Source: Streptacidiphilus sp. PB12-B1b
Lineage (GTDB): Bacteria; Actinomycetota; Actinomycetes; Streptomycetales; Streptomycetaceae
NCBI RefSeq assembly: GCF_014084125.1
Contig: NZ_CP048405.1
Location: forward strand, 3,472,001-3,536,000
Direction of reading: 5' to 3'
DNA length: 64,000 nt
The notes under the pieces: model-generated
What the model saw: only the letters and a program-made list of their open reading frames with translations
What the model was told of the DNA's origin: nothing
Database searches by the model: none
Translations under genes and position numbers: made by a program
Part shown: one piece after another, positions 8,651 through 16,944 of the stretch
Layout: each line of letters starts with the position of its first letter
Position numbering within the stretch: the first letter of the stretch is position 1

Positions 8651-8871
8651 CCTGGGGTCAGCCGTGCTGACGGGTGCCGTCGCCGGACCGGTCGACCCGG
8701 ACGCCAGGCTGACCGGCCCGGGCGGTGTGCCTACTGCCCGGCGGCGTCAGAGCCCCGGCCTGGCGGTATTCCTGTCGGGCGCACCCGTTGGGCCGATCCG
8801 GTGACCGTGGCGCGGTGGGGGTGCGTGCCAGCTTGATCCTTGGCAGGCAGTCCGGCCACGAAGGAAGAGAT

Positions 8872-9311
8872 CATGGCGTCCGAAGTGGTCACCACACAGT
8901 TCCGCACGGAGCTGGATCCCAGGTGGTCGGTGTTCTCCGACCACCTCCAAGTCCCGTGGGCCTATGAATCGGTCACCTTCCACGACGCCGGCGGCCGACC
9001 GCACCCCGCCGTTCTGGCTGCCCCGCGAGGGCATCTGGTTCCACACCGGGCCTGATGCACCCGAGTGGTGGGGCTACTTCTCCGCTGCCGCCTGCGGACA
9101 CCCTGTCGACCTCTCCCTGTGGAGCCGCAGAGAAGACAAGGACGACGAAGAGGAAGAGGCTGACCCGTCCCTGGTGGTCGCGTTCGGCGAGGAATGGCAC
9201 GGGCGGGCGCTGCTCTGCGAAGGCGGGATCCCCGACGGGCGCAGCACGGACCCTGTCGACGGTCCCTGGCGCCGGCACCCCAGCCCGGGGAGAACGCAGC
9301 CCGGCCCGTGA
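8872..9311 (+). pseudogene. Hypothetical protein with a frame change
   Basis: The ATG at 8872 follows AAGGAAGAG and gives MASEVVTTQFRTELDPRWSV, FSDHLQVPWAYESVTF. From about 8995 the coding signal moves to the +1 frame: PPFWLPREGIWFHTGPDAPE, WWGYFSAAACGHPVDLSLWS, an acidic run DKDDEEEEADPS, VVAFGEEWHGRALLCEGG, stop at 9311. Read together it is a ~145-residue soluble protein of unknown function. Confidence 0.5.
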
Positions 9312-9403
9312 GATCGCGACTGCCCCTCGTTCGGGTGATTGGCCTGCCGTCGCCCAGGGTGCTCGGGCATCGTGGATCCGTCACCACGACGACGGAGGAT
9401 CCC

Positions 9404-9982
9404 ATGGGCAACGGCTGGCAGGTCGAGGAGTTCGGTGCGCACCACGAAGACCGGGCGGTCGCCGTCCTCGCGGACGGCACGGAGCCCATGCCGGCGGTCT
9501 TCGACACCGGCAGTGGCCCCCACGTCCACCGCACCAGCGAGTGGTGGGTGTACAACGGTACCCTCAACTCTCCCCTCGCCACCCACCTGCGAGCCGGCTG
9601 CTCCTGCGGCTGGCGCGGCGAGACGCTACACCCCTCTGGACTTGGCCGAGTTGGGTGAGCAGCCCTGCTTCGCCGACACCCCCGGGCCAGTCGAGGACTG
9701 GGCCGACACACCCGCCAGGTCGAGGCCCGAACCGTCCCGATCCCCGACGACGTGGACGAGCTGCTGCAGCGCCTGCAGGACAGGATCGCCAACCTCGCCG
9801 CCGACGCCCCCGTTGCCGCTCTGCGGGTCGTAGCCGCGCTGGAGCGCCTGACCGGCCATGCGGGCTTGGAGACCGTGTTCAACCTTGAGGCCGACGTGTC
9901 CTGGCAGACCATGGGTGAAGCCCTCGGCGTCAGCGCGGACGCGGCCCGCAGCCGGGTACGTAAGTACCAGTACTGGGCATGA
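9404..9982 (+). pseudogene. Hypothetical protein with two compensating frame changes
   Basis: The ATG at 9404 has GGAGG five bases upstream. Reading: MGNGWQVEEFGAHHEDRAVA, FDTGSGPHVHRTSEWWVYNG, HLRAGCSCGWRGE. The signal then moves one frame (DLAELGEQPCFADTPGPVED, about 9635-9705) and returns to the original frame for VDELLQRLQDRIANLAADAP, ERLTGHAGLETVFNLEADVS and MGEALGVSADAARSRVRKYQ, ending at 9982. The C-terminal third looks like a helix-turn-helix (SWQTMGEALGVSADAARSRV). Role unknown. Confidence 0.55.
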
Positions 9983-10312
9983 ACCACCCCGCCACCGCGT
10001 TCCTGCCGGCCGACCCACGCACCTGTGTGACCTGGGCGGCAACGAAGGGGTACCCACCGAGCACCCCACCCACGGCACTGGCGAGGGTGCGATTTGCCAG
10101 CCGCACGTCGAGCTCTCACGGCGCCGCAGCCGCAGGGATGGTCGCTTGGCCCGTGACGGTGGCACTGTGCGCTCGTTGGTACCGACGAGAGCTCATGGAT
10201 GACCGCCGGACCGGCGCTCGATGTCATGACATTGCGTTGCCCCGGCCCCTGCCCGTCTCCCAACCAACTGGGCCCCATGAACCGGGCCGACGAGAAGGGA
10301 GGGAGCAGAACC
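9983..10312. other. 330-base stretch without a convincing gene
   Basis: Short open frames here lack a coherent coding signal. The only structure is a perfect 12-bp palindrome, ATGTCATGACAT, at 10221-10232, about 80 bases upstream of the zinc-ribbon gene, in the position of a promoter or operator. Confidence 0.4.
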
Positions 10313-10692
10313 ATGTACGACTGCAAAGGGTGCGGACAGTCCCGACGAGGAGGACTCTTCTTCGGCTCGGGGATCGGCGCAGCACAGTGGTGGTGCCGAC
10401 ACTGCCAGAGCGCCGACCAGCGAGATCTGATCGACTCCCTGGACAGCCGGGCCCGCGGCGTGCTCACCCGCGGCACTGATGGAGTGCGCTGGCCCTACGG
10501 CCCGAACGTCTACGTCCAGATGCGGGCGGGCCCGCCCTGGTCTTCAACCAGCCGTACACGCAGGTGGCGCTCGCCGAGGTCGAGAGGGCCATACGCACAT
10601 ACCCGACGCTCACAGCTGAGGTCGGTCCTCAGTCCTGGTACGGCGGAGGCACCACAGCTGTCTACATCTGGAATGCCGGCAACCGCTCGTAG
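10313..10692 (+). pseudogene. Zinc-ribbon protein with a frame change
   Basis: The ATG at 10313 follows GAAGGGAGGGAG. MYDCKGCGQSRRGGLFFGSG, GAAQWWCRHCQSADQ has two C-x2-C knuckles (residues 4-7 and 27-30), a zinc-ribbon layout. After VRWPYGPNVYVQM a one-base change near 10523 moves the reading to the +1 frame: ALVFNQPYTQVALAEVERAI, RTYPTLTAEVGPQSWYGGGT, TAVYIWNAGNRS, stop. About 126 residues if restored. Possible nucleic-acid or protein-binding role; unproven. Confidence 0.6.
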
Positions 10693-10784
10693 ACCGGCTG
10701 GCCATCCCGCCGTTGCCAGTTCCTGGTGCCGTACGACCAAGACCGGGAGTACCAAATTGATCCTGCAAAACGGCTGGGGGCAGC

Positions 10785-11100
10785 ATGAGCGAGAACCACG
10801 ACCGGAAGGACATCGACGTCGACCGGCAGAACGGCGGCCAGGATGCAGCAGGAGCCGGTGATGTCGGGAGCGGGCCTGCCCGGGGGGCGCTGTACTCCGC
10901 CCGCGAGGCCGCCCGCCGACGCGGAGCGCGGGCCTGGACGGGCAAGACCAAACGCACGAAGGCCAGGGGTGACGGCGCTCACACGCCCGTCGGAGAGCAG
11001 CTGGGCCCCGTTCTCGCGCAGACGGCCGACCTGGTCGCCGTGGCTGGCTTCCGGCTCAGCCGAGTCCAGTGGTTTCGGCGATTTTCTGCTGCAGGTAGAA
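10785..11100 (+). other. Doubtful open frame upstream of the CRISPR remnant
   Basis: The ATG at 10785 follows a G-rich stretch. MSENHDRKDIDVDRQNGGQD and GALYSAREAARRRGARAWTG are plausible, but beyond about 11000 the frame runs into CRISPR-like repeats and its composition deteriorates. It could be the N-terminus of a decayed gene. No cas gene similarity was seen. Confidence 0.25.
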
Positions 11101-11207
11101 GGTGCCGCCGGCACCGGGCGGGCGCGGACATCGCCCTGGGCGCGGAGGCCGCGCTGGACCGCGGGGAGCAGGCGCAGCACGACCTGCGAGACACCGGCGA
11201 GGCGGGG

Positions 11208-11480
11208 GCATCCCCGCGGACGCGGGGATGGTCCCCAGGCCGCGAACAGCGGTGGCGCGGGCGGCACCTGCTCACCGCGCCTGCGGGGATGGTCACCCGG
11301 CCGTGCGCCGCGCGCTGGTCAAGCGGCTCTGCTCCCCGAGCGCGGGGATGGTCCCACGCGATGCAGGGCGAAGACGGCACCTGGCGCCTGCTGCCGCGCC
11401 CGGCGGCGATGTTCCGAGTCCTGGTCCGCCGGACCCTGCAGCCCTTCTGCTTCCAGCGCCCGCGGGGAGGTCATGCCGAG
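11208..11480 (+). CRISPR. Degenerate CRISPR array, about five type I-E-like repeats
   Basis: Repeat-like units of about 29 bases start near 11208, 11270, 11329, 11388 and 11450. The shared core is CCCCGCG..CGCGGGGATGGTCC; the unit at 11270 has GCCTGCGGGGATGGTCA and the one at 11331 has CTCCCCGAGCGCGGGGATGG. The GGGGATG cores are 61, 59, 61 and 59 bases apart, matching a 29-base repeat plus a 32-base spacer. The last two repeats are strongly mutated. Translation across it gives the familiar artefacts IPADAGMV and DHPRVRGDAP. No cas gene is within reach, so this is an orphan remnant. Confidence 0.7.
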
Positions 11481-11493
11481 GATGCCTCAGACC

Positions 11494-11598
11494 CTCGGCC
11501 CACGTGGTGCCCGCCGCACGGGCTGCGTCGATCAACCGTGCCTCCCGCGCGTCCCGCACGCCGGCGGCCAGGCATAGGGCTGCCAGGGCCTCGGCCTT
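11494..11598 (-). pseudogene. Short coding fragment with a helix-turn-helix-like segment
   Basis: KAEALAALCLAAGVRDAREA followed by RLIDAARAAGTTWAE has the look of the N-terminal helices of actinomycete DNA-binding proteins. Nothing convincing continues on either side; it is cut by the CRISPR remnant on one side and the IS5-family element on the other. Confidence 0.3.
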
Positions 11599-11768
11599 GC
11601 CTGTCCCGGCGCGTCGGCCGCTGGGCGAAGAGGCGGCTGGCGCCATCGGCTGCGCCCCCTGGCCCCACACCTGGCCGTCGGCCCTGGCTGCGGGATCGGG
11701 GTGAGCTAAAGGCTGTCTCGTAACTCGGTTGGCGAGATGCTGCCAGGTGTCTGCCCTCGGCTGCGCTC

Positions 11769-12077
11769 TCAGTCGGTCAGGGCGAGGTTGTGCATGCGGG
11801 CGATGCCGCTGGCGGCCCAGTAGACGGCCAGTCCTTTGCGTCGGCACCCACGGAGGATCTTCCAGTTCTTCATCCGGGAGATGGCATGTTCGACGCGTGC
11901 TCGTACTCGACGGTGGGAGCGGTTGTGGTCCTTCTGCCAGTCGGGCAGGTCCTGGCCTGGTTGTCGGCGGTGCGGGATGAGTGTGCCGGTGCCGCGGTAG
12001 GCGCCGTCGGCCAGCACGATCGCTTCGCCGCAGGCGGTGTCGATACCGGACTCGGCGAATGCCTGGCAGTCGTTGCG
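11769..12077 (-). pseudogene. IS5-family transposase, C-terminal part
   Basis: Reads RNDCQAFAESGIDTACGEAI, VLADGAYRGTGTLIPHRR, VRARVEHAISRMKNWKILRG and stops after ARMHNLALTD. 'DGAYRG' and 'RVEHAISRMKNWKILRG' match the second Asp and the E-containing helix of DDE_Tnp_4 transposases. Joins the N-terminal part at 13486-13962 at the codons for N-R-N-D, with the IS256-family insert between. Confidence 0.85.
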
Positions 12078-13485
12078 ATCGCGTCCCTTGGTGTGGTGTA
12101 GCCGATCAATCATCGGTGGTGTTGGGTAGCGCGGGGGCGCCTTCCGGGAGCTCGGCAGGATAGAGCACTTCCATGCTGCCTTCGGGCAGGTAGCGGCGGG
12201 GGAAGGCGATCCATTCGTCGTGCAGTTCGAACAGCACGGCGGTGACGAGCCTGAGCAGGGCGTCGTCGTTGGGGAAGACCTGGACGACGTCGGTTCGTCG
12301 TTTGATCTCGCGGTTGATGCGCTCCAGCGGATTGGTCGACTGGATCTTCTTCCAGTGCCGCTCGGGGAAGGCCGCGAACGCGGTCAGGTCGTCCTTTGCC
12401 TCCAGCAGCATCTCCTTGACCTTGGGGAACTGCTTGCCGAGCATGTCGGCGACGGTGTCGAGCTGGCTGCGGACCCCGCCGGCATTGGGCTGGGCGAAGA
12501 CCGTACGGATCGTCGCGGCGACCATCTCGGCGGCGTCCTTGTGGATCACGTTGAAGACGTTGCGCAGGAAGTGAACCCTGCACCTTTGGTAGCCGGCGCC
12601 GAGCATGACCTTGCGGATCGCTGCGACCAGCCCGAGGTGGTGGTCGCCTATGACCAGCCGCACTCCGTCCAGGCCGCGTTCGCGCAGGGAGCGCAGGAAG
12701 GCGGTCCACGAGGCCTCGCTCTCGCTGTCGCCGACCATCACGCCGAGCACTTCGCGGCCGCCGTCCTCGGTGATGCCGGTGGCGATCACCACTGCCCGCG
12801 AGACGATCTGGTGCTCGACGCGGGCCTTGCAGTAGGTCGCGTCGAGGTAGACGTAGGGGAAGCGGACATGGTCCAGCCGCCGCCGGCGGAACGCGGACAG
12901 CTGGCCGTCCAGGTCCTTGCAGATCCGCGAGACCTCGCTCTTGGAGATCCCGGTGTCCGAGCCCAGGGCCTTGACCAGGTCGTCGACCGACCGCGTGGAC
13001 ACGCCGTGGACGTAGGCCTCCATCACGACCGCGAACAGGGCCTGGTCGATCCGGCGGCGCCGCTCCAGCAGCACGGGGAAGAAGCTGCCCGACCGCAGCT
13101 TGGGGATGCCCAGCCCCAGGTCGCCGGCCTGCGTGGTGAGCGTCTTGTCGCGGTGGCCGTTGCGAAGAGCGGTGCGCGCGTCGGTGTGCTCGTTCCACTC
13201 GGCGCCGATCCTGGCCGTGGCCTCGGCCTCGATCAGCTCCTGCAGCATCCGCTCGGCCACCGAGCGGACGAGTTCCAGGCCGTCTGCCGAACGTAGTGAC
13301 TCCAGCAGCCGGAGTAGGTCATGCTGAGACAGGGCCACCCTGCACCTCCCACGTTGAACTGCCCGTTCACAACGGAGAGTTGCACGGTGGCCCACCCTGT
13401 CGACAGGGAGCGGAAGCTACCCGGGCACACGCCCCCGGCGCACCACCCCACCCTGATCGGCTACACCACGACAAGGGACGCCATC
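12078..13485 (-). mobile_element. IS256-family element (1408 bp) inside the IS5-family element
   Basis: The ends carry matching repeats: GCGTCCCTTGGTGTGGTGTA at the left and GCGTCCCTTGTCGTGGTGTA (complement) at the right. The 9-bp sequence GTCGTTGCG is duplicated at 12069-12077 and 13486-13494, the 8-9-bp target duplication usual for IS256. The transposase gene is intact, so this is probably a recent and possibly active insertion. Confidence 0.9.
12106..13338 (-). CDS. IS256-family transposase, intact
   Basis: About 410 residues from a GTG at 13338 preceded by GGGAGG; upstream codons in the same frame are unlikely to be used. Core motifs: VYLDATYCKARV (first catalytic Asp), RLVIGDHHLGLVAAI (second Asp region), GYQRCRVHFLRNV (C-x2-H), and HWKKIQSTNPLERINREIKR, whose NPLERINREIKRRT contains the catalytic Glu. 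Cut-and-paste or copy-out mobility of the surrounding element. No passenger gene follows it, unlike the other IS256 group in this window. Confidence 0.92.
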   Translation of the reverse strand: MALSQHDLLRLLESLRSADGLELVRSVAERMLQELIEAEATARIGAEWNEHTDARTALRNGHRDKTLTTQAGDLGLGIPKLRSGSFFPVLLERRRRIDQALFAVVMEAYVHGVSTRSVDDLVKALGSDTGISKSEVSRICKDLDGQLSAFRRRRLDHVRFPYVYLDATYCKARVEHQIVSRAVVIATGITEDGGREVLGVMVGDSESEASWTAFLRSLRERGLDGVRLVIGDHHLGLVAAIRKVMLGAGYQRCRVHFLRNVFNVIHKDAAEMVAATIRTVFAQPNAGGVRSQLDTVADMLGKQFPKVKEMLLEAKDDLTAFAAFPERHWKKIQSTNPLERINREIKRRTDVVQVFPNDDALLRLVTAVLFELHDEWIAFPRRYLPEGSMEVLYPAELPEGAPALPNTTDD

Positions 13486-13962
13486 GTCGTTGCGGTTGCC
13501 AGGCAGCGGTCTGCCGACGGCCAGGACCAGACGGGTATGGGCATCGATCAGGATCTGCAGGTTCGCCGATTGCTGGTAGTTCTTCGAAGGTGCGGCGATG
13601 CTCCGGTCGTGGGTGGGCACCAGGGTGCCGTCGACTATGACGATCTCATCGGCCTTGGGGTGGCGGCGGGTGCGGGCCAGGGCCAACAACGGGCTGTGTC
13701 GGTCGATGATCCGGTGCGCGGCCGCAGGCGATACCCCGAACAGTGGAGCGAGCTGGCGCATCGTCAGGTTTGTCCGGTAGTAGACCGCGACCAGCAGCAC
13801 CCTGTCCTCCAGCGACAAGGCCCAGGGCCGCCCAGGCCTGGACGGGTCCAGTGCCCGGCCACCTCGGTACTTCACCGCCTGGACCAGACGTCGGAACTGG
13901 GCCGGGCGCAACCCGGTGAACACCTCGATGAGCTCACGACGCTCCGCCGACAACACCTGCAC
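13486..13962 (-). pseudogene. IS5-family transposase, N-terminal part
   Basis: MQVLSAERRELIEVFTGLRP, LSLEDRVLLVAVYYRTNLTM, RQLAPLFGVSPAAAHRIID (a helix-turn-helix), then EIVIVDGTLVPTHD with the first catalytic Asp, ending VGRPLPGNRND at the insertion point. The continuation lies at 12077-11769. Restored length is about 258 residues. Confidence 0.85.
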
Positions 13963-14010
13963 ACCCAGACCAACGACACCCGGCCCACAGAGTTACGAGA
14001 CAGCCTTTAG

Positions 14011-15671
14011 CCTCGCGCTTTCACGAGTGGGCTTGTCCGGGTCTTGATCAAATAAGTGGAGAGTGCTGCTGACCTGCAACGATGGGACTTGTCGAGGGTC
14101 CTGTCAGCTGCAAGGAAAGAAGCACTCTCCAGGTGAACAAGCGTATCGGGTGGTATCCGCGTGTCCGCGTCCAGGGCGACGGAGGCGGGGTGGTCTCGCA
14201 AGCCGGCGGTGTGCTGCTGGTGGAGGCGGCCCGCAAGGCCGGGCTGGATACGGCGATATCGGCGGCGTTGACGCCGTGGCGCAAGCCACGGGCGGTGCAC
14301 GATCCGGGCAAGGTCCTGCTGGACCTCGCCCTGGCGGTGGCACTGGGCGGGGACTGCCTGTCGGATGTGGCGATGCTGCGGGCCGAGCCTCAGGTGTTCG
14401 GGCCTGTGGCCTCCGGTCCCACCGTCTCCAGGCTGGTCGACACCCTGGCCGCCGCCGGCCCCCGCGCGCTGACGGCGATCCGCCGGGCGAGGGCCGAAGT
14501 CCGGGAGCGGGTGTGGAAGTTGGCCGGGGCGGATGCCCCCGATGCGGGTGGCCAGGTGGTCGTGGACATCGACGGTGTGCTGGTCCTGGCACACTCCGAC
14601 AAGCAGGACGCCGCGGCGACCTGGAAGCGGACCTTCGGGCACCATCCGCTGGTCGCGTTCGTCGACCACGGAGCGGCCGGGTCCGGGGAACCGGTGGCCG
14701 GGCTGCTGCGGCCGGGCAACGCAGGCAGCAACACCGCTGCCGACCACATCACCACGACCCGCATGGCCCTGGCCCAACTGCCGAAGAAGTACCGGCGCGG
14801 CCGGCGGACCCTGATCCGGACCGACTCCGCCGGCGGAACCCACGACTTCCTGAACTGGCTGACCGCGCGCGGCCGGTGGCTGTCCTACTCGGTCGGGATG
14901 ACGATCACCGAGGTTGTCCACCACGCTGTCCTGCGGATTCCCGCCTCGGCCTGGACCCCGGCGGTCGAACCCGACGGCCAGGTCCGCGACGGTGCCTGGG
15001 TGGCCGAACTGGCCGGCGACGTCCTGAAGGGCTGGCCCGCCGGAATGCGGCTGATCGTGCGCAAGGAACGCCTCCACCCCGGAGCCCAGTTGAGGTTCAC
15101 CGACGCCGACGGCATGCGCCTGACCTGCTTCGCCACCAACACCGCGGACACCGCTGTCGCGCGTCTGGAACTGCGGCACCGCCAACGCGCCCGCGCTGAG
15201 GACCGCATCCGCGCGGCCCGCGACACCGGCCTGCGCAACCTGCCCCTGCACGATGCCGCCCAGAACCAGATCTGGCTGGAGATCGTCCAGATCGCCCTGG
15301 ACCTGCTGGCCTGGATGCCGATGCTCGCCCTGACCGGCACCGCCCGCCGCTGGGAGCCAAAACGCCTGCGGCTGCGACTGTTCTCCGCCGCCGCCCGCCT
15401 GGTCACCACCGGCCGCAGGCGTATCCTCCGTCTGGCCCGCCACTGGCCCTGGACCGAACTGATCACCACGGCCCTCACCAGGCTGCAGGCCCTGCCGAAC
15501 CCCGACTGACCATCAACATCAACCCGCCCCGACGAGCAGCCGAACATATCCGGATCCGTGGAACCCGGCGCCCACCCGACGCGACAGCCGGGCCCTCAAC
15601 CTGCCCACCAGCGTCCCGACAAGACGAAACGGCCCGCCAGACAACCAACGGACCTTCACGAAAAATCGAGG
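14011..15671 (+). mobile_element. IS1380-family element (about 1660 bp)
   Basis: Bounded by a 4-bp direct repeat TTAG (14007-14010 and 15672-15675), in line with the 4-5-bp duplications of IS1380. The ends share CCTCG followed by imperfectly complementary sequence. The left TTAG overlaps the right end and TA target of the IS5-family element, so IS1380 inserted at the outer edge of an existing IS5 copy. Confidence 0.8.
14133..15509 (+). CDS. IS1380-family transposase
   Basis: 458 residues from the GTG at 14133 (AAGGAAAG about 15 bases upstream); an ATG at 14082 is the other in-frame choice. Features: QVVVDIDGVLVLAHSDKQDA with the first catalytic Asp, LIRTDSAGGTHDFLNWL with the second, NTADTAVARLELRHRQRARA and LPLHDAAQNQIWLEIVQIAL, where Q-N-x-x-W-L-E is the conserved E region of IS1380. 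Full length and unbroken, so probably functional. Confidence 0.92.
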   Translation: MNKRIGWYPRVRVQGDGGGVVSQAGGVLLVEAARKAGLDTAISAALTPWRKPRAVHDPGKVLLDLALAVALGGDCLSDVAMLRAEPQVFGPVASGPTVSRLVDTLAAAGPRALTAIRRARAEVRERVWKLAGADAPDAGGQVVVDIDGVLVLAHSDKQDAAATWKRTFGHHPLVAFVDHGAAGSGEPVAGLLRPGNAGSNTAADHITTTRMALAQLPKKYRRGRRTLIRTDSAGGTHDFLNWLTARGRWLSYSVGMTITEVVHHAVLRIPASAWTPAVEPDGQVRDGAWVAELAGDVLKGWPAGMRLIVRKERLHPGAQLRFTDADGMRLTCFATNTADTAVARLELRHRQRARAEDRIRAARDTGLRNLPLHDAAQNQIWLEIVQIALDLLAWMPMLALTGTARRWEPKRLRLRLFSAAARLVTTGRRRILRLARHWPWTELITTALTRLQALPNPD

Positions 15672-15675
15672 TTAG

Positions 15676-16047
15676 GGTCGGGGTCAGCGAGGGCCTTTGT
15701 TGGGCAGCGTGGCTGGAGGACACAGTGAGCCCGTGCGGAGCGCCTCATGCACGGCATTGCGAGGACTTGAGCTGTGGTCGGCATCGAGCGGGGTTTGGCG
15801 GCTGGATTTGCGCAGAAAGCTCTCGGAAAGCGCTGGCCCGATTCTGCAAGGAAGAGGCGCACCGATAGCAGCGGCCACTACCGTGGAGCCTGCGTCTCGA
15901 CTCTCGGGCCGGATAGCCCGGGGAGGGCCTGTGACTCGTCTCCACCGTAGCCGCCGCTCGGTGCGCTGGCCGTACCCGGCTTCCCGGCGATCGCGCGTTG
16001 GTGTTCGTGCTGGAGTAAGAGGCGTGCAGGGAAGCTGACCTGACGAA
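15676..16047. other. 370-base stretch without a convincing gene
   Basis: Open frames on both strands lack coding character or family resemblance. It lies between the IS1380 right end and a lower-G+C membrane protein gene and may contain its promoter. Confidence 0.35.
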
Positions 16048-16668
16048 GTGCAGTACGCGGGACTGCCTCCGCGCTGGAGGAGGCATCTGAACACCTCCGG
16101 ACGAGGGGGGCTTCGGCTGAGGCATCCAGGGGGCAGCTCGGGAAGTGCAAACGATGTCGCCTCGCGTGAAATAGCGCTTACTGAATACAGGGCATTGCGC
16201 GATGAGATCTTAACGAAGATGGATCATCGGACAACCTACCGACTGGCCACCTTGACTCTCAGTATGGCCACGATGGGGGTTGGTGTCCAACTTCACAGTG
16301 CATTGCTGCTTCTTCTGGTGCCGATGATTGCAACCGCGCTTGGCGGCTTGACGATTTATCAGACCATGCAAATATCCCAGTTGTCCGTCTATATTCGAGA
16401 TGAAGTCGAAGGCCGCCTGAACAGGGATTGCCCAGGTTCCGTCGGCTGGCATCGCTCACTTGCAAATAGGCGCGAGCAGTTCCGTGAGAATTTTCTAGTG
16501 AGCTACGTGCCGAATGCCGCGATACCCGTAACGCCGTCAGTCGTGGCCATGGGTCTCGCGGGGATCTACAGCGAAAATCTCGCCGCCGCAATTTTGCGCT
16601 GGTGCGCAGATCTGATACTGATCGCCAACTTCATGACTATATACATAAAGAATCGATACATAATTTAG
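16048..16668 (+). CDS. Two-helix membrane protein, atypically low G+C
   Basis: 206 residues from a GTG; the coherent part begins near residue 38 (ASREIALTEYRALRDEILTK), so the true start may be internal. Predicted membrane hairpin: LATLTLSMATMGVGVQLHSA then LLLLLVPMIATALGGLTIY (about 67-105); a charged segment YIRDEVEGRLNRDCPGS; a more hydrophobic C-terminus ending IYIKNRYII. The 'EYxALRxEIL..' helix before a two-TM hairpin is a layout seen in many Streptomyces small membrane proteins of unknown role. Base composition is visibly more A/T-rich than its neighbours, suggesting recent transfer. Function not assigned. Confidence 0.6.
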   Translation: MQYAGLPPRWRRHLNTSGRGGLRLRHPGGSSGSANDVASREIALTEYRALRDEILTKMDHRTTYRLATLTLSMATMGVGVQLHSALLLLLVPMIATALGGLTIYQTMQISQLSVYIRDEVEGRLNRDCPGSVGWHRSLANRREQFRENFLVSYVPNAAIPVTPSVVAMGLAGIYSENLAAAILRWCADLILIANFMTIYIKNRYII

Positions 16669-16763
16669 CTGAGCCGGGATAGCCGGCGTCCGGGCTTGCG
16701 AACAGCAGCTCGCCGGGGTCGGGAGCTGGCGGGGATCGAGGTGGAGCTCCAGCAGATCCTAAG

Positions 16764-16837
16764 GTGCGGGCGGTCGCGGCTCCGGCGTGGTTGGTCCAGA
16801 TGTGCGAGTACAACCTGCACCGGGACGCCTTCGAGAC
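16764..16837 (+). pseudogene. Coding scrap cut by an IS256 end
   Basis: VRAVAAPAWLVQMCEYNLHR then DAFE reads as the inside of a gene on the plus strand and stops making sense where the inverted repeat begins at 16838. No family recognised. Confidence 0.3.
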
Positions 16838-16944
16838 AAGCAATAGTCAATACCTGTGGATGCGTCGTAGTTCAGCGGTAGCGCGTGATGCCGCCGAGGT
16901 CGGGGAGCACGGGCTCGAAGTCGCACGCGGCAACAGCCCTGATG
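16838..16944 (-). mobile_element. IS256-family remnant C (left end only)
   Basis: The repeat AGCAATAGTCAATACCTGTG at 16839 is the left end seen at 22122 and 17523. It is followed by the last ~20 codons of the same passenger gene as element B (AVAACDFEPVLPDLGGITRY then a stop at 16882). Everything else of the element has been deleted; the join to the phosphatase gene lies near 16943. Confidence 0.7.

Larger units (their letters stand above)
11709..14007 (-). mobile_element. IS5-family element split by an IS256-family element
   Basis: Terminal repeats AAGGCTGTCTCGTAACTC (11709 onward) and its complement (ending 14007) flank a transposase gene in two parts (13962-13486 and 12077-11769). A TA dinucleotide flanks both ends (11707-11708 and 14008-14009), as expected for an IS5/IS427-like target. 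Without the insert the element would be about 0.9 kb. Confidence 0.85.

Noticed and set aside
11147-11175. A sixth, upstream CRISPR repeat
   Set aside because: The 61-base phase fits and CGCGGGGA is present, but fewer than half of the other bases match, so it was left out of the array.
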